From Rhyzopertha dominica (Eukaryota > Arthropoda > Insecta > Coleoptera > Bostrichidae), in assembly GCA_025024175.1 (NCBI GenBank), contig QCXZ01000137.1:22134001-22198000 (forward strand): a stretch of 64,000 nucleotides of DNA, read 5' to 3'. How positions within the stretch are numbered: position 1 is the stretch's first letter; each line of letters starts with the position of its first letter. Shown here piece after piece: positions 48,357-59,648 of the stretch. The notes below the pieces were generated by a model. That model was not told where the DNA came from and did no database searches. It worked only from the letters and a program-made list of their open reading frames with translations. The position numbers were made by a program, and so were the translations under genes.

Positions 48357-50107
48357 CAGGGTGAGCCAATAGTACGTGGACGGAGGATTGTGGGTTTAAT
48401 TACAAAAAATTTTTGAATATACTTGATATTTTCATCTACTAAATCAATCATATGCAAGGTGTTTCGATATAAAGCTACATTTTTTTAATGACACCCCTGA
48501 TATATTATTGCAGATTTGGATGCCTTGAACAACTGTAGCTTGACTTTGATATCTAAAAGAAATGGTTTGGACGCGATTTTTCTGAAACGCAGGTCTGTCA
48601 AGATTATTCTTGACAAGTCAAAATCTAGGAGGTTGCAATTTTGTAGGTTCATTAAATATCAATCGGATCATATCGGGCGAGATTAAAAATTTTAATAAAA
48701 ATTCTCTTTAGTTTGCCCGGTGCAGTTATTTGAATTTAGAAAATTTTAGCCAAGTACTCGTATAACTGAGCATCTTAAATAGAGAGAAGGTGTTTTTTTT
48801 TTTAATTTTAAAAGCCGTCATTATTACCTTTCTAACGACGCAAAGAGAGCTAAAGTTCGAAATTTCTGGTCAAAATCCAGAAAGTAGAAATCTTTATCCC
48901 AAATTTCATACAGGGTTTTTTGATGAAACAAAAAATCAGAATTCAAAACGGCGGATTTTATCAGAATGAAATTGATTTTTTTTTATCTCATATGTGCAAA
49001 GGGATTTTTAAGATCGAATTACCGATTACCAATCAAAAAAAAAACTTTGTTATAAGGACTTCAAATAATAATATATACAATAATTGCTGTATGAATAACA
49101 GTTTATTGTGTTCACCGTATTATTGCTTTATGAACTTTTTCACGCAGTACATAAGTCATAAAATTTCTCAGAAACAATTAGAGATACAATAGACCATGTA
49201 TGTCGTTAGAAAGGTAATAATAATGGCTTTTTAACATGATACAAAATTACCCCCTCCATGTTTAAAATTGGTTAAAATTTTCTAAATAAAATAACTTCTC
49301 CTGGCAATCTATAGAGAATACAAAATCGCAACCTCCTAGATTTTAACTTGTGGCGTGTCTATGGGGAAGGGACGAAATCCGGGTTAGAACCCCCACCCCA
49401 GACATTAAAATGAGCAATTCTTGTCTTAGTTTTTTTGGCTTCTTCAACATGAATAGTGTTAAAAGGAAAGAGGCATTAAACATTTAAATCAATGTAAAAA
49501 TATAAAAATACTGATATTGTTTCTACAAATTCTTGGTTAACAAATCATTTATAGTCATATAAACACATTGTCACTACACATAATTTAAATTCTTAACATT
49601 TTTGTAACAAATCATCAATTAAAATTAAATTTCTTAGAAATTTTGAAAATATACAAAAGCATAGATAACGGAAATTTTGACGATTATTATTATGTTTGCG
49701 TTGCCGCCACGCAGGCTACTTTTTGTTTGAATTCAAAACTTCTTATTTCCAATTTGACGTCATTTTTCATTTCAATTCTTTTGTGACCCTTTTCATTGCA
49801 TTGAGCAATGATGGCTGTTATCAGCTGAAAGCGCTTTGCCCATTATACATTTGTAAATAAAGTGGATAATTTCGACTTTGAGAAGTTTAATCTTTTGAAA
49901 GTTACATAACTAAATATCCAGTTCGAGGAATGAATCAGTTTACAATATTAAATTCAGATCTGCAATGCCTGCCGTGACTTAAAATAATTGTAATGGAAAC
50001 ACCCTGTATATGATCGATTTAGTAAGCAAAAATATTTTTAATTTGTAGGCATCATCTACCTCGTACAGCATAATAATCACCCGTCCACACACTATTTGCC
50101 CATCCTG
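48357..50107. mobile_element. 1.75-kb long-arm inverted-repeat element with nested ends
   Basis: The outer left end is CAGGGTGAGCCAATAGTACG and the outer right end in reverse is CAGGATGGGCAAATAGTGTG. TATA flanks both (48353-48356, 50108-50111). About 100 bases inside lies a second pair of ends: CAAGGTGTTTCGATAT at 48455 and, in reverse, CAGGGTGTTTCCATTA from 50006. The arms also match deeper: ATCTAGGAGGTTGC in the reverse of 49330-49345 and at 48625-48640, and TATTACCTTTCTAACGAC at 48822-48839 and in the reverse of ~49200-49220. A transcript could form a long imperfect hairpin. The loop open frame at 48920-49192 has no known motif. No transposase is present. Confidence 0.8.
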
Positions 50108-50111
50108 TATA

Positions 50112-52065
50112 GACGCGGTTAATTAACATCTCAAAAGTAAATCGAAAACGATTTTGTAATGCCACTAACAATTTCCACTTTAATATTACATCCACTGCAT
50201 TGCAGGGTATGTATAGCATATCATTCATAACTTACAGGAAAATATAGGTATAATATTTCAGGAACGTACAAAAATGGGACAATTCCAATATAAGTAAATT
50301 TAATATGGATTACTATAATTCCCCAAATACTTCAAAAGTGGGAACAGTAGTAAAACCCTTTGCTTCCGTAACGAGATTTATGGTAGACACGCTATCGTTA
50401 AAACTAATCAATCAGTTAACTTTATGGCTCTAATTAAAACTGACGTTAATCCCACATTTAATGTTGAATTTGTATTCATTGGCTTCATCTGAGGATATAT
50501 CCCACAAGCGTGCACTAAAATGTCCATAAATTAAATGAATTTCGTATACGTTTTTGACTTCATTATTGCCATGCGAATTTAGCTGACGAAGGCACGTAGC
50601 ATGGAAATGCAGTATAATTCATTAACGTACGCCTATGCGGGTACCATTACGAATTGCGGATATCTTTGATAAGTACCAACATAATCACAAGCAAGTTGAA
50701 ATTAATAATAAGGCAGTGTAAGTATACATAAAATTGCCATAAATATAGTAGGTATATTGAAATGCTTACATTGAAATTTGAATTATATCCTTTCGACTTT
50801 TTAAGTATCAAGAGCGAAGAAGGCTTTTTCCTTTTTCAATTGATATTTGTTATGCACTATAGTGAATGTATTTCTTCCTAAACTCTATAATCGTGAAAAA
50901 TTCAGATTGCTTTATACAAAGGTGTTTTAAATTTTTTAGTAAACTAACCAAAAATTATTTACGTTTGGACAAGACACGTACACTTGCTTTACTTTTTTTA
51001 ATGGAATACCCCATTTCTATTATATACTTGCATCCCTTCTAAAGTTTAGTGCCACCCTATTAAGGATACTATAGGTTTAAAATTTTACAGTACTGAGTTA
51101 CTCGAAATTTTGTAGAAAAAAGTTATATTTCCCTGAATATGCAATAGCTTTTAAACTGGAGGCCATGGATTCTTAGTTATTTTAAAGAAACTATTATTCC
51201 AAAAATCTTTTTGGATGCCCTTTAATTAATTAATTTAATTTAATTAATTAATTTAATTAAATAAATTAATTTTTTAGTTTTTAACTGCTCCAACGCAAAT
51301 AACTTATTTTTTTAATACAATAGTACAAATATATTTACTAGCGATTGCGAAATTTCATTTTCTTCTATTTGATGTGGCATTGTAATAGTTTGAACTTGCA
51401 ATCTTTAAGTTATTTAAAAAAAAATATTTTTTTTAATTTCAAGAAATCACGGGACACTCACCGGTCGATTTTCTTTTGTTTTTACCAAGACCTATTATTT
51501 TAAACCTGGGTGTGTTACTACATTTTTGGTATCACTTTGGGTGTTGGCAAATCTGCTGCCAACAGCTTAGTTAGTCGATATGAATTTTCTTTTTGGGAAG
51601 TGTAGTTAGAATTTGTTACCCTTAAAAAAAGTGTAGGCGAAATTGCACTGTTGCAAAACATCGCCCAAACTCCAGCACTTACACAGAATATTAAGCTTTT
51701 AATACCATCCTACCGAATTCAGCCCCATCAACAATTAACTGATAATGACTTCCAAAACAGACTAGGTTTAGTCAGTGCATTTTAGGAAGTATAAAAAGTA
51801 AAATTAATTATTTAAACTAAAACTTAATTTCTTGACGAACCGAAAAAATTATTATTGAGAGGGTAAAAATACCATTCGTTTTTGCAAGACAATTTACTAA
51901 AACCTACTCAATACAGTATTAAGAAATAATTTTTACCAATAATTAGGATATCCTAGCTATTGAGAGAAGATTTTTGTTTGATATTCCCGTTGCATGTGTG
52001 ATTTCAACAAGATGGAGCTCACCCACAAAGCATGACTGTTGGAGATTTTTTAAATATTTTTTAAT
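50112..52065. other. Unassigned AT-rich sequence
   Basis: No gene recognised. GTTGGCA-AATCTGC-TGCCAAC near 51543-51563 is a small perfect hairpin. Confidence 0.4.
51221..51275. repeat. (TTAATTAA)-type low-complexity array
   Basis: Runs of TTAATTAATTTAATT and variants that are nearly self-complementary over about 55 bases. Confidence 0.9.
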
Positions 52066-52160
52066 AATAAATAGGTCGTTGGAGATGTGTTAGCCGGCTT
52101 CCCGACCTGAGAAAATGGTCTTTTTCTTTGAGGCTACATGAAGTCCAATGTTATGTCATT
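52066..52160 (+). pseudogene. Short Tc1/mariner-type transposase remnant (tentative)
   Basis: One frame gives GRWRCVSRLPDL and a shifted frame GLFL-stop-GYMKSNVM. Together they recall the GRxGPxxWPxRSPDLTPLDFFLWGYLKS block. Only about 30 codons are recognisable and they need a frameshift and a readthrough, so a chance match is possible. Confidence 0.3.
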
Positions 52161-53334
52161 TTGAACCATTTATAACTTCTAGTACACAAAAATCCAATAA
52201 ATATTTCCATCCGTATCATCAACGATTATGGAGTTATTGAAGAAATACCTTCTCATGGACCTCCATAAGAATACACACAAAATTTCTTAAAGAATGTTAA
52301 TAAACAAACTGAAATTAAAAAATATATGTCATCTATTTAATCTATGAAGTTTATCCTCTTGTACTGAATAATTTACCTACAGACACAATTTCGACAGCTA
52401 TGTACGAGGTTTTATGTAAACTCGAAACTATATTATTTATTTATTGTAACTTTTGTTACACAACGCTCATCAGGCTATTATGCCTATAAAGAAATAATGT
52501 GTGGTCCAATATATTTTATTTTAAAGCAGATTGAAAACGCATTTCAATTTCCACTCTTACTCTTAGTAGCAATGAAGTTTTGGTGTAGCGCTCTGATTTA
52601 TACATATTTTTATCACTAAAGTCATTACGAAGATAGCTGCATTGCCTTTTTGTAATTTTTCAATAGTGTGTTGTATATAAGCAAAATTTTGGAATAACTA
52701 TGCGGGAGAGGATTCATAAGGGTTAAAACTTCTACACCTACATAATAACTAGGTATCTGCTTGTAACACTGCAGATTCCAATTTCAGTTGAATCTCGCAT
52801 TGCAATCGCGGTTCAATGTGGCCAACAGTACTTTCGTAATTTGTAGTTGCAGGTAATAAGGGCGATATTTTAATTACAAACTCCAACGAGATTATGTCGC
52901 GACGAACGTTAAACCAAACATCCTGCAGTGCCGTCCGTTTCTCTGACATTCATTAGAGAGGCAATTTCGCACCTCACGGACTCTAATAACATAATCTCGA
53001 GTTTAAAATTTCAGTTCCCGTTGTGGCAACATTCGACTGGCGCGATTCGTAGGTATGTTGCTTTGACACGAAAACATTTCTTTCTTTCAAACCTTCCCGA
53101 AAGTATAGCTATAACTCAGCATTTGATATTTTAAAGTTCTTGTATTACAGCGCCTTAGTTTACTCCAAATATAATGTGCTTCATGAACACACGGTGTTAG
53201 CTTGTACCATTGTTGTCACTGCATAAGAAACAGGTACAAGGTACATATGAATAACACTAAATCGTACAACTCAGGTTGTTATCAATGTAGAACTAGTCTA
53301 ATTCTTATTATAGGTGATACATATTGTAGCATAT
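52161..53334. other. Unassigned sequence
   Basis: No gene recognised. The block at 52750-53100 is relatively complex with open frames on both strands (52749-52949 minus, 52928-53134 plus) that match nothing I know. Confidence 0.4.
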
Positions 53335-53545
53335 AGCATGTGTTTAAAATACTTGACAATGTCAAACTGCAATCGACCCTCCAAGGCTGTCGTATAAGAA
53401 TATTTAAAGAGTATTCTTTAAATATATTACCACCAAATCGATATTCCAGTTAATCTTAGTCTATGTAGCATATAGCTATAATTATTGCTGCAGTTAAAAG
53501 TAAAATAAACCAAATATATAGTAAAATTTGTTAAAATTCATCACA
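53335..53545 (+). repeat. 5' LTR of BEL/Pao-like element
   Basis: Begins TGTAGCATATAGC and ends TTCATCACA, just before the primer-binding site. The 13-base start is repeated exactly at 53466. Only the last ~80 bases, from that second copy, are represented in the 3' LTR. Confidence 0.55.
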
Positions 53546-53548
53546 TTT

Positions 53549-53566
53549 TGGTGCCGAAACCCGCCA
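53549..53566 (+). promoter_or_regulatory. tRNA primer-binding site
   Basis: TGGTGCCGAAACCCGCCA starts with TGG, complementary to the CCA end of a tRNA, three bases after the LTR end. GGTGCCGAAACCCG is a typical LTR-retrotransposon primer site. Confidence 0.75.
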
Positions 53567-53935
53567 GCTAGAGTGAAAAGAAAAACAATTTGAACGAAGG
53601 AAGTAAATGAGTTCAATTAAAAGAAGTATACATATGACAAAACTATCAACCTTGAAGACTTTGCCCTTATAAAAATCTAATTTCTCCTGCATATTACCTC
53701 TCTTATATGTAAAGAAAGTATTTTAAAGAAAGGGACTTTTAGAAGGAATTTTAAAAAAGGTTTATGTTACGAAAAAGATAAGAGCCAAGTGGGGTTTTCT
53801 ATTGTAATCAAACAATAATGAAAAAGCCCCAATGATTTAAAGAACCTAAATGCGAATTTCGGGAGCTAAGCTGTCATCTTCAGTAGAGTGAAGTACTTTT
53901 TGAATGTCTGGATGGATTAACCGGAGGATACTCTC

Positions 53936-54545
53936 CTCATTTGAAATCGTAGAATAGTGGTTTAAATGGGAAAGTTTTTTGAGAAGAATTTGATGGTGTT
54001 TACAAAAAAAAAAAAACAGTTGAACATCATTCTACGATTTCTAATAAAAAAGTTAGGTATTGTAAATACAAATCATATTACCAGAAATATCTCAAATACA
54101 AATGGCAATAGGGTGTTGGTATCTTAATACTTTTTTGTTTAATTTGATGTGGTGAATCGAATGCGCTATAAAAAGCGGGGTCGTTCTATTTAAAATAACA
54201 AACTTGTAGTCAATATATTTAACAGATGATGTTCAATGGTTTTTTTTTGCAAACACTATCAAATTCTTCGCGAAAAATCAAGAAACTTTCCCATTTTAAC
54301 GACTTGCTACGATTTTTCAAATAAAAAAGTTAGCTATTGTAAACTGTTTCGTGAACACAAATCATATTATCCGAGATATCTCGAAAACAAATTACAATAT
54401 CTTTGACAGATGGTGTTCAATTATTTTCTTGTAGACACCATCAAACTCTTCTCGAAAAATGAAGAAGCTTTCCTATTTAAACCACTACTCTATGATTTTA
54501 AATAAAAAAGTTAGCTATTGTAGACTGCTAGCGTGAACACCCTCT
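53936..54545. repeat. Three repeated units inside the LTR element
   Basis: Units at about 54243-54350 and 54436-54540 run in the same direction (shared AATAAAAAAGTTAGCTATTG and GACACCATCAAACTCTTCTC-like words). A third at 53945-54003 is inverted relative to them. CAAATCATATTA(C/T)C followed by GAAATATCTC/GAGATATCTCG occurs at ~54068 and ~54358. The block resembles an inserted hairpin-forming repeat. Confidence 0.65.
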
Positions 54546-54974
54546 ACCTCTATGTATAAAAAAATAATGTATCTAATGCAATTAAATGCGTTGTAATTAG
54601 AGGTGTGTTGTTAAGTATTTAAACACAGGGCTGTTTAACAGGACTTGGAAATGTGTACGTCGGGGAGTATTTCCAACTGCTATTAGACCTAGAATTGGAC
54701 CTACAATTATTACTTTAGTTGTTTGAAGATAAGAATATACTGGAATTTTTCCAATTCAAAAGTATCGAACAAAAAATATATTGCTGAATGTGCAACTTCG
54801 TCGAGCAGATTTTGGAAAAGGACTGTTAAAAAAGCCTAAAATTCGCTACTGGAAAAACACTTACAGACAGTGGTAAGCTTCAAACAATATTAGGTAAGTC
54901 GAGGCTAAAATAAATTATACTTACGTATACGACGATTCAATCAAATTATAATTTTAAACCATTATATTTTCTGC

Positions 54975-55225
54975 TTGACAACAACAAAACTTGTAGATTA
55001 CCTAATGCTGAACATCGTAATGTACATTAAATTGCGATTCATGCACACTTTCGTACAATTTCAAAATCAAAGACATCGTTTTGTTGAAGAAGTTAATACA
55101 CCACGTTTACTGTGGAAAATGGATATGTGCTGTCTATTTATCCCGGACGAGACGATCAACTAAGGAAGTGTGAAATGCTTTTAGCCAAAGGAAACAAGAT
55201 AAGGCGACCGATACAAATACAGATA
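54975..55225 (+). pseudogene. BEL/Pao-like integrase C-terminal tail (broken)
   Basis: In the frame of 54975 the translation ends with EEVNTPRLLWKM and FIPDETIN. It corresponds to the conserved NTPxxxWxLGxV...IPG segment of the DUF5641-like tail of BEL/Pao integrases. A +1 shift then gives LRKCEMLLAKGNKIRRPIQ, the following V-R-x-(12)-RP block. The glycine of the W-x-LG motif is lost and a stop lies between the two halves. It lies ~20 bases before the 3' LTR, where the end of pol belongs. Confidence 0.65.
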
Positions 55226-55237
55226 CTGACTTAATAA

Positions 55238-55309
55238 TGTAATAATCGTTGTATTAAAAGTAAAATAAACCGAGCGTATAGGAAATATACATAATTAGAA
55301 TTCATTACA
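55238..55309 (+). repeat. Shortened 3' LTR
   Basis: TGTAATAATCGTTG ... TTAAAAGTAAAATAAACC ... AATTCATTACA: 72 bases matching only the end of the 5' LTR. The missing 131 bases are those lying between the two 13-base repeats of the 5' LTR. Confidence 0.6.
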
Positions 55310-55888
55310 ATTATAATTAAGCATATTGATGGGATGAATGACTTACAGCAATACCGTTTTCATAGGGACGGTTCCTCAGCAAGTTGTACTAAAACTGCTT
55401 TATACGTAGATACATACCTAGAACAAAAAGGTCAATTACTACAAATCCTAGTTACTACTTACAAATGCATACAGTACAAATGAACTAATTACAAATGCAA
55501 CGTTCTATGTGCATCTTCTATAAAAAAAAGAAAAAAATAACTACTATTTTAATGAGGTGTTCTCAAAAACGAATAATTTCAAGCATGTTTCTTATATCCT
55601 TGACTATTTCCTCAGTATATGTATATAGCGTTTTGCAAAAAAAGAATAATATGCGATTTGAAAACCGTTAATGCAGCATTTCTATAGTTCCTACTGATTA
55701 GATGTATTGTAAATAGTAAAAGCGAATCAGGGCTGTACCGAAACCTATTACTTGGGGGGGGGGGGTAGGAAGTGGAAAGAAGCCAACTCAAAAACAAAAA
55801 GAAATAGTTACTTGAGACCACTAGAATACGGAATAGCGCACAGACATTCTAAAAAAATACTGAACAAATTTATTTGCTAGAATACATA
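55310..55888. other. Unassigned spacer with G12 homopolymer
   Basis: No gene recognised. A run of 12 G lies at 55754-55765. Confidence 0.5.
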
Positions 55889-57101
55889 CAGGGTGTCACG
55901 GCAAATTCCTATTAGACGATGGGGAAGCGGCCAGAGTAGAATTATGAAATTCTGCAGTATCAAGTTTTCGAATGTGATCTTTTTAATGAAAATAATTCAA
56001 GTGCGGCTTTATGTAACACATTATATACTTAAATGTTAAAATTTTCGAGATATAAGAGTTTATAAAAAAAATTGGCAGCTAAGTTTCTCGCTAATAAAAT
56101 TTTCGTCTGTTATACAAAAATGTTAAAACTAATAAAAGTTGTTAGTGTTTTGTTTTTGTCGGTGGTGTTGAAACTAAAACAAATGTTTTATTTGGTCTTG
56201 CTTTATTAGTCTGCGTCTTTGCATACGATAGGCATTTGGAAATGTGTAAAATAAATTGTCAAAATGACAACGTAAAATATCAAATTAAATAATCATTTGT
56301 TTTTATTTCATAAATAATTATTAGACATTCCTTTCTTTCACTAGCAAATATTTTTATCTGATAACTGATGGTAACAATTAATTAGAATACCTCAGTGTGA
56401 GATACTGGCAGCATGTTGCAGACTAGATATACACTTGTTTTAGCGTCTGTCAAATTGCATCCAAAGCACTCCTGAAGTTGCATAAAATGCAATTTCAACA
56501 GTTTTTCACATAAAATGTTAAATATAAAAAAATCTGTTACTTGTAGCCTCATAGTGTTTACACAAATCCCGACTAAAATTTCCATAGAATCCAAAAGCGG
56601 CATGAAAGAGAGGAAGTTCCATATATTTTTGTTTAATTTTGCCTATTTTTAGATACTTAACTATGACGTCATCCTGTAACTGCTGCATACACCATTTTCA
56701 AAATTCGATTGGACCAAGGTGTATTTTGGACCTTTGTCATTCATACTATCGACATTCGATTCACATTTGTTTGTGTGGTAGGTGTTCAACGGGATCCTGT
56801 AGCTTTCAATTTTTTTAAACACTTATATCTCGAAAATTATAACATTTAAGTATATCATGTGTTACACAAAGCCTCACTAAAATTTTACGTAGAATCCAAA
56901 ACCGCAAAAAATTATATGGTTCTATTAAAAATAACAAAGTTGGCGTATCGTTTATACCGCTTATACAGGTTATACCGAAAGTAATTTTAAGTTGCCTATA
57001 TTTTCATTAAAAAGATAACAATCGAAAACTTAATACTGCAGAATTTCATAATTCCCGCTTCCCCATAAACGTTTAATAGGAACTCGTCGTGAAACACTCT
57101 G
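55889..57101. mobile_element. 1.2-kb long-arm TIR element (CAGGG type)
   Basis: The left end is CAGGGTGTCACGGCAAATTC and the right end in reverse is CAGAGTGTTTCACGACGAGT, then TATTA(G/A)ACG and ATGGGGAAGCGG. The arms continue in parallel: AATTATGAAATTCTGCAGTA, TTTTTAATGAAAATA, and TACTTAAATGTTA(A/T)AATTTTCGAG. The left arm lacks ~120 bases present in the right arm. TA lies on both sides. The loop repeats an internal segment (ACTAAAATTT...TAGAATCCAAAA at ~56572 and ~56878). No transposase. Confidence 0.75.
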
Positions 57102-57285
57102 TACATGCATTAACAACACCTACTTAAAAATAAAACTAAAATACTTTATACTTCTACTTTCGTAATTGCTAATTGCCACAGAGTGTGGCTAAGCTTGTGA
57201 GTATCAAAATAATATGAATAAACATTAATATAAAATTAACAAATAAAGTTAAAAAGTTTCTAAATCTAACAAAATAAATCAATTA

Positions 57286-57611
57286 TTAATTATTATAGCC
57301 AGTCTTCTGTATTTTAACTTTAGCCCAAGAGCTAATTAAATGGAAAAAATCTATTTGATCTGTTATATCCTGTACACTTTTAATACTTACATATGAGAGA
57401 ATCAAATGGATTATTTCCCATAGTAGTTCGCAACATATTTTTTTTACATTTCTCGATGTACAGGATAGTTGTAAAAATATACTAGATATCTGTGATATAT
57501 GTTGTAATGATCCATAGAAGGGGTCTACGCAAAAGCCGCGTGCGTTAAAATTAGTAAATAAACTCTGATTACCTAGAACAAGCAAAATGTGGCCACAAAC
57601 AATGAATTTAG
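57286..57611 (-). CDS. Candidate exon of a membrane protein (unconfirmed)
   Basis: The reverse strand is open for about 108 codons after a good splice-acceptor context (pyrimidine-rich TATTTTTATTTTTAG at 57626-57612). The translation begins AKFIVCGHILLVLGN, continues through FYGSLQHISQISSIFLQLSC and ends FFHLISSWAKVKIQKTG-YNN-stop. Hydrophobic and cysteine-containing segments alternate. The spacing (long hydrophobic helix, LSC, polar stretch, then DQIDFFHL) recalls the part of insect gustatory receptors before the last helix, but the diagnostic TYxxxxxQF ending is absent. The reading stops 185 bases from a transposon end. If it is a receptor, it is probably a truncated relic. A chance open frame is also possible. 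Confidence 0.25.
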
Positions 57612-57626
57612 CTAAAAATAAAAATA

Positions 57627-59588
57627 CCTAATATAATTACGGAAACGTGATCGTCAATTTACCCAAAGCAGGACCGTATTAGTTGTGTGACAAGAATGAT
57701 GGACCAGTACAGACCCCAAAAAGTTCTTTATTACTCGCGTAAATATGAGGTGAGAGCAACACGAATATGAGACAAAATAAAACACCCACATCCACCCATA
57801 ATATTTATTAACACATGAATTATGAAAATGAAATAAGTCAGCAGTTGTGAGGCATTCAAATAGGAAATAACATTCGAGAAATTAAACACTAAGAAATTAA
57901 TTAAGCTGCATTTTTATAACACCTTTCGCTTATCATTTGCCAACGTGTGGTAGGAACCTGCATCAGGATTAATGGCCCCATATAAAGGCGACTAAGAGCG
58001 TGACCTTTGCGCCCAAGGACCCATTTAAAGTCGTCGGAACACAAAGTTGCAGGGGGAAATATTAGTGATAGACCCTTACATCAACTCATTAACTCATATC
58101 AAAAATTCATGCAACACTCCGAGAAATCCAGCTTAATCCAACCAACTCAAATTACGTCAAAAAAAATATACCCTTTTACAGTTATTGATACCCGGATCTC
58201 ACAATAGCTGGCTTAGTACAATAAAAATAAAAACAAAATTAAGACGATATGCACAGAATAAACACGAAATAACTTTAAGACAAATAACAGTCACACCTTA
58301 ATAAAGAAAAGGTAGTTTACCATACCTGCGACTTTGAATCCAAATTCACAAAGCACAAATAACTGTTGTACACAATCAACAAGTGGCTCCGAACAGATTT
58401 AAAATACAACAACTAGTACAGGTATAAAAAAAACACGCAAATGGCAGGTAACAATTACTGTGAAACCCAAGTCAACTAATCGTGAAGACAGTTCTCCACA
58501 CACACCCTTTCTTGTGTTCCTATTTCCTTAATGTCCCTAAAAATCACCCCTCCACATAGTTTATTTGTTGATGCCCACCAAACCTCCAACATATTGCAAA
58601 ACAGCAACACAAGCCGTTAATGTTTTTCGTTCCCACAAACCGAACACTCCAGATCACCACAAAAATCACTTTAGCCTACTTACATATATCATTTTAATGT
58701 CCAGCCTGCGTTGCTTCAGTCCTAATACTTAAAACAACAACTAACAAAATAAATCTGTCCACGCGGTTCACGAAAACCATGTCACCCTCGGTACGATATG
58801 ACTAGCCACCAGCTTGGGGGTTAAAAGTTGGCACTGATATACGACCCCACGCATCGCCCGGCTCCAACCTACACTTGAAGACCACACAAGTTACTGTTTT
58901 CTGGAAACCCACTAAATGCAATCTGCAAATTCGCAATACTTCACATACGAACTACTTCAATGTACTAGATTGTGAACTCCTACCTGACTCTAATATCGTA
59001 AAAAACATGCATTTTTAAAGCTTGTTTTTGTATGAAATCAAACACAATAAATACAAACAAATAAAAAACAACTTTATTATGCTCCTCGAGCAAAATGCAA
59101 CTTTCTGTAAGGCACAACCACAAACCTTGCAACGTAGACCAGACCGTATAGTGGGCTACCAACAGATGTTTTGCATGTTGTCATGTTATTAACATTGGCA
59201 AAATTTTTAAATACATTATGAGTCATATTCGTCGTTGAAAATTGTTGCTAATTTTTTTAGATACTCATAAAAAATTATTTTAAGAAATGTACTAGATTTT
59301 ATAATAATGTACTAGTGTACTGACTGGCAACACTGGTGCCTGCCGAATGACTGTCATTCAGCGTCATCTGATGAGAAGACGCGAGGTTCTGAAAGCTGCG
59401 ACTAACGAGTAACGACTGCTATTACTCGTCATTGCCAACGAGGAATTATTGCATATTCGCGAATGCCGTGGGGAAACTAACATTATTTTTATACCACCTT
59501 CTTGATTCAACTTTAATTATTTATTGTTTTTTTAACAAATTTGACCAACCCATTTTGGAGTCAACTGCGGCAGTTTTTAACCAACTGT
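57627..59588. other. Unassigned sequence with C>G strand bias
   Basis: From about 57750 to 59150 the plus strand carries about three times as much C as G in the lines I counted (e.g. 58501-58560 has 21 C and 4 G). Read in reverse it is G/T-rich and contains donor-like words such as CAGGTATGG near 58319. No coding frame is recognised. A hairpin ACGAGTAA...TTACTCGT lies at 59405-59429. Confidence 0.4.
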
Positions 59589-59648
59589 CAGGGCATTGGG
59601 GGGGGGGGGGTTGGCTACCCCCCCTACCCCCCTATGGGCCCGGCCCTG
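59589..59648. repeat. 60-bp GC-rich palindrome, CAGGGC...GCCCTG
   Basis: Starts CAGGGCATT, then 12 G (59598-59609), TTGGCTA, a C-rich run and CTATGGGCCCGGCCCTG. The right end in reverse, CAGGGCCGGGCCCATAG, resembles ends of hAT-like elements. The whole can fold as a G/C hairpin. No 8 bp duplication is visible. The open frame at 59432-59719 runs through it by chance. Confidence 0.5.

Larger units (their letters stand above)
53335..55309 (+). mobile_element. BEL/Pao-like LTR retrotransposon remnant
   Basis: Order on the plus strand: 5' LTR, primer-binding site, a noncoding or eroded interior, a recognisable integrase tail, and a short 3' LTR. The two LTRs share AAAAGTAAAATAAACC and the end AATTCAT(C/T)ACA. 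At under 2 kb it lacks nearly all of gag and pol, so it is an internally deleted or non-autonomous derivative. The 5 bp flanks (CATAT and ATTAT) do not match well, so a target duplication is not established. Confidence 0.65.

Noticed and set aside
59368..59404. CTGATGA ... GAAA hammerhead-like string
   Set aside because: Stem II forms only three pairs with an extra unpaired T, and no consistent stem I or III closes around it.
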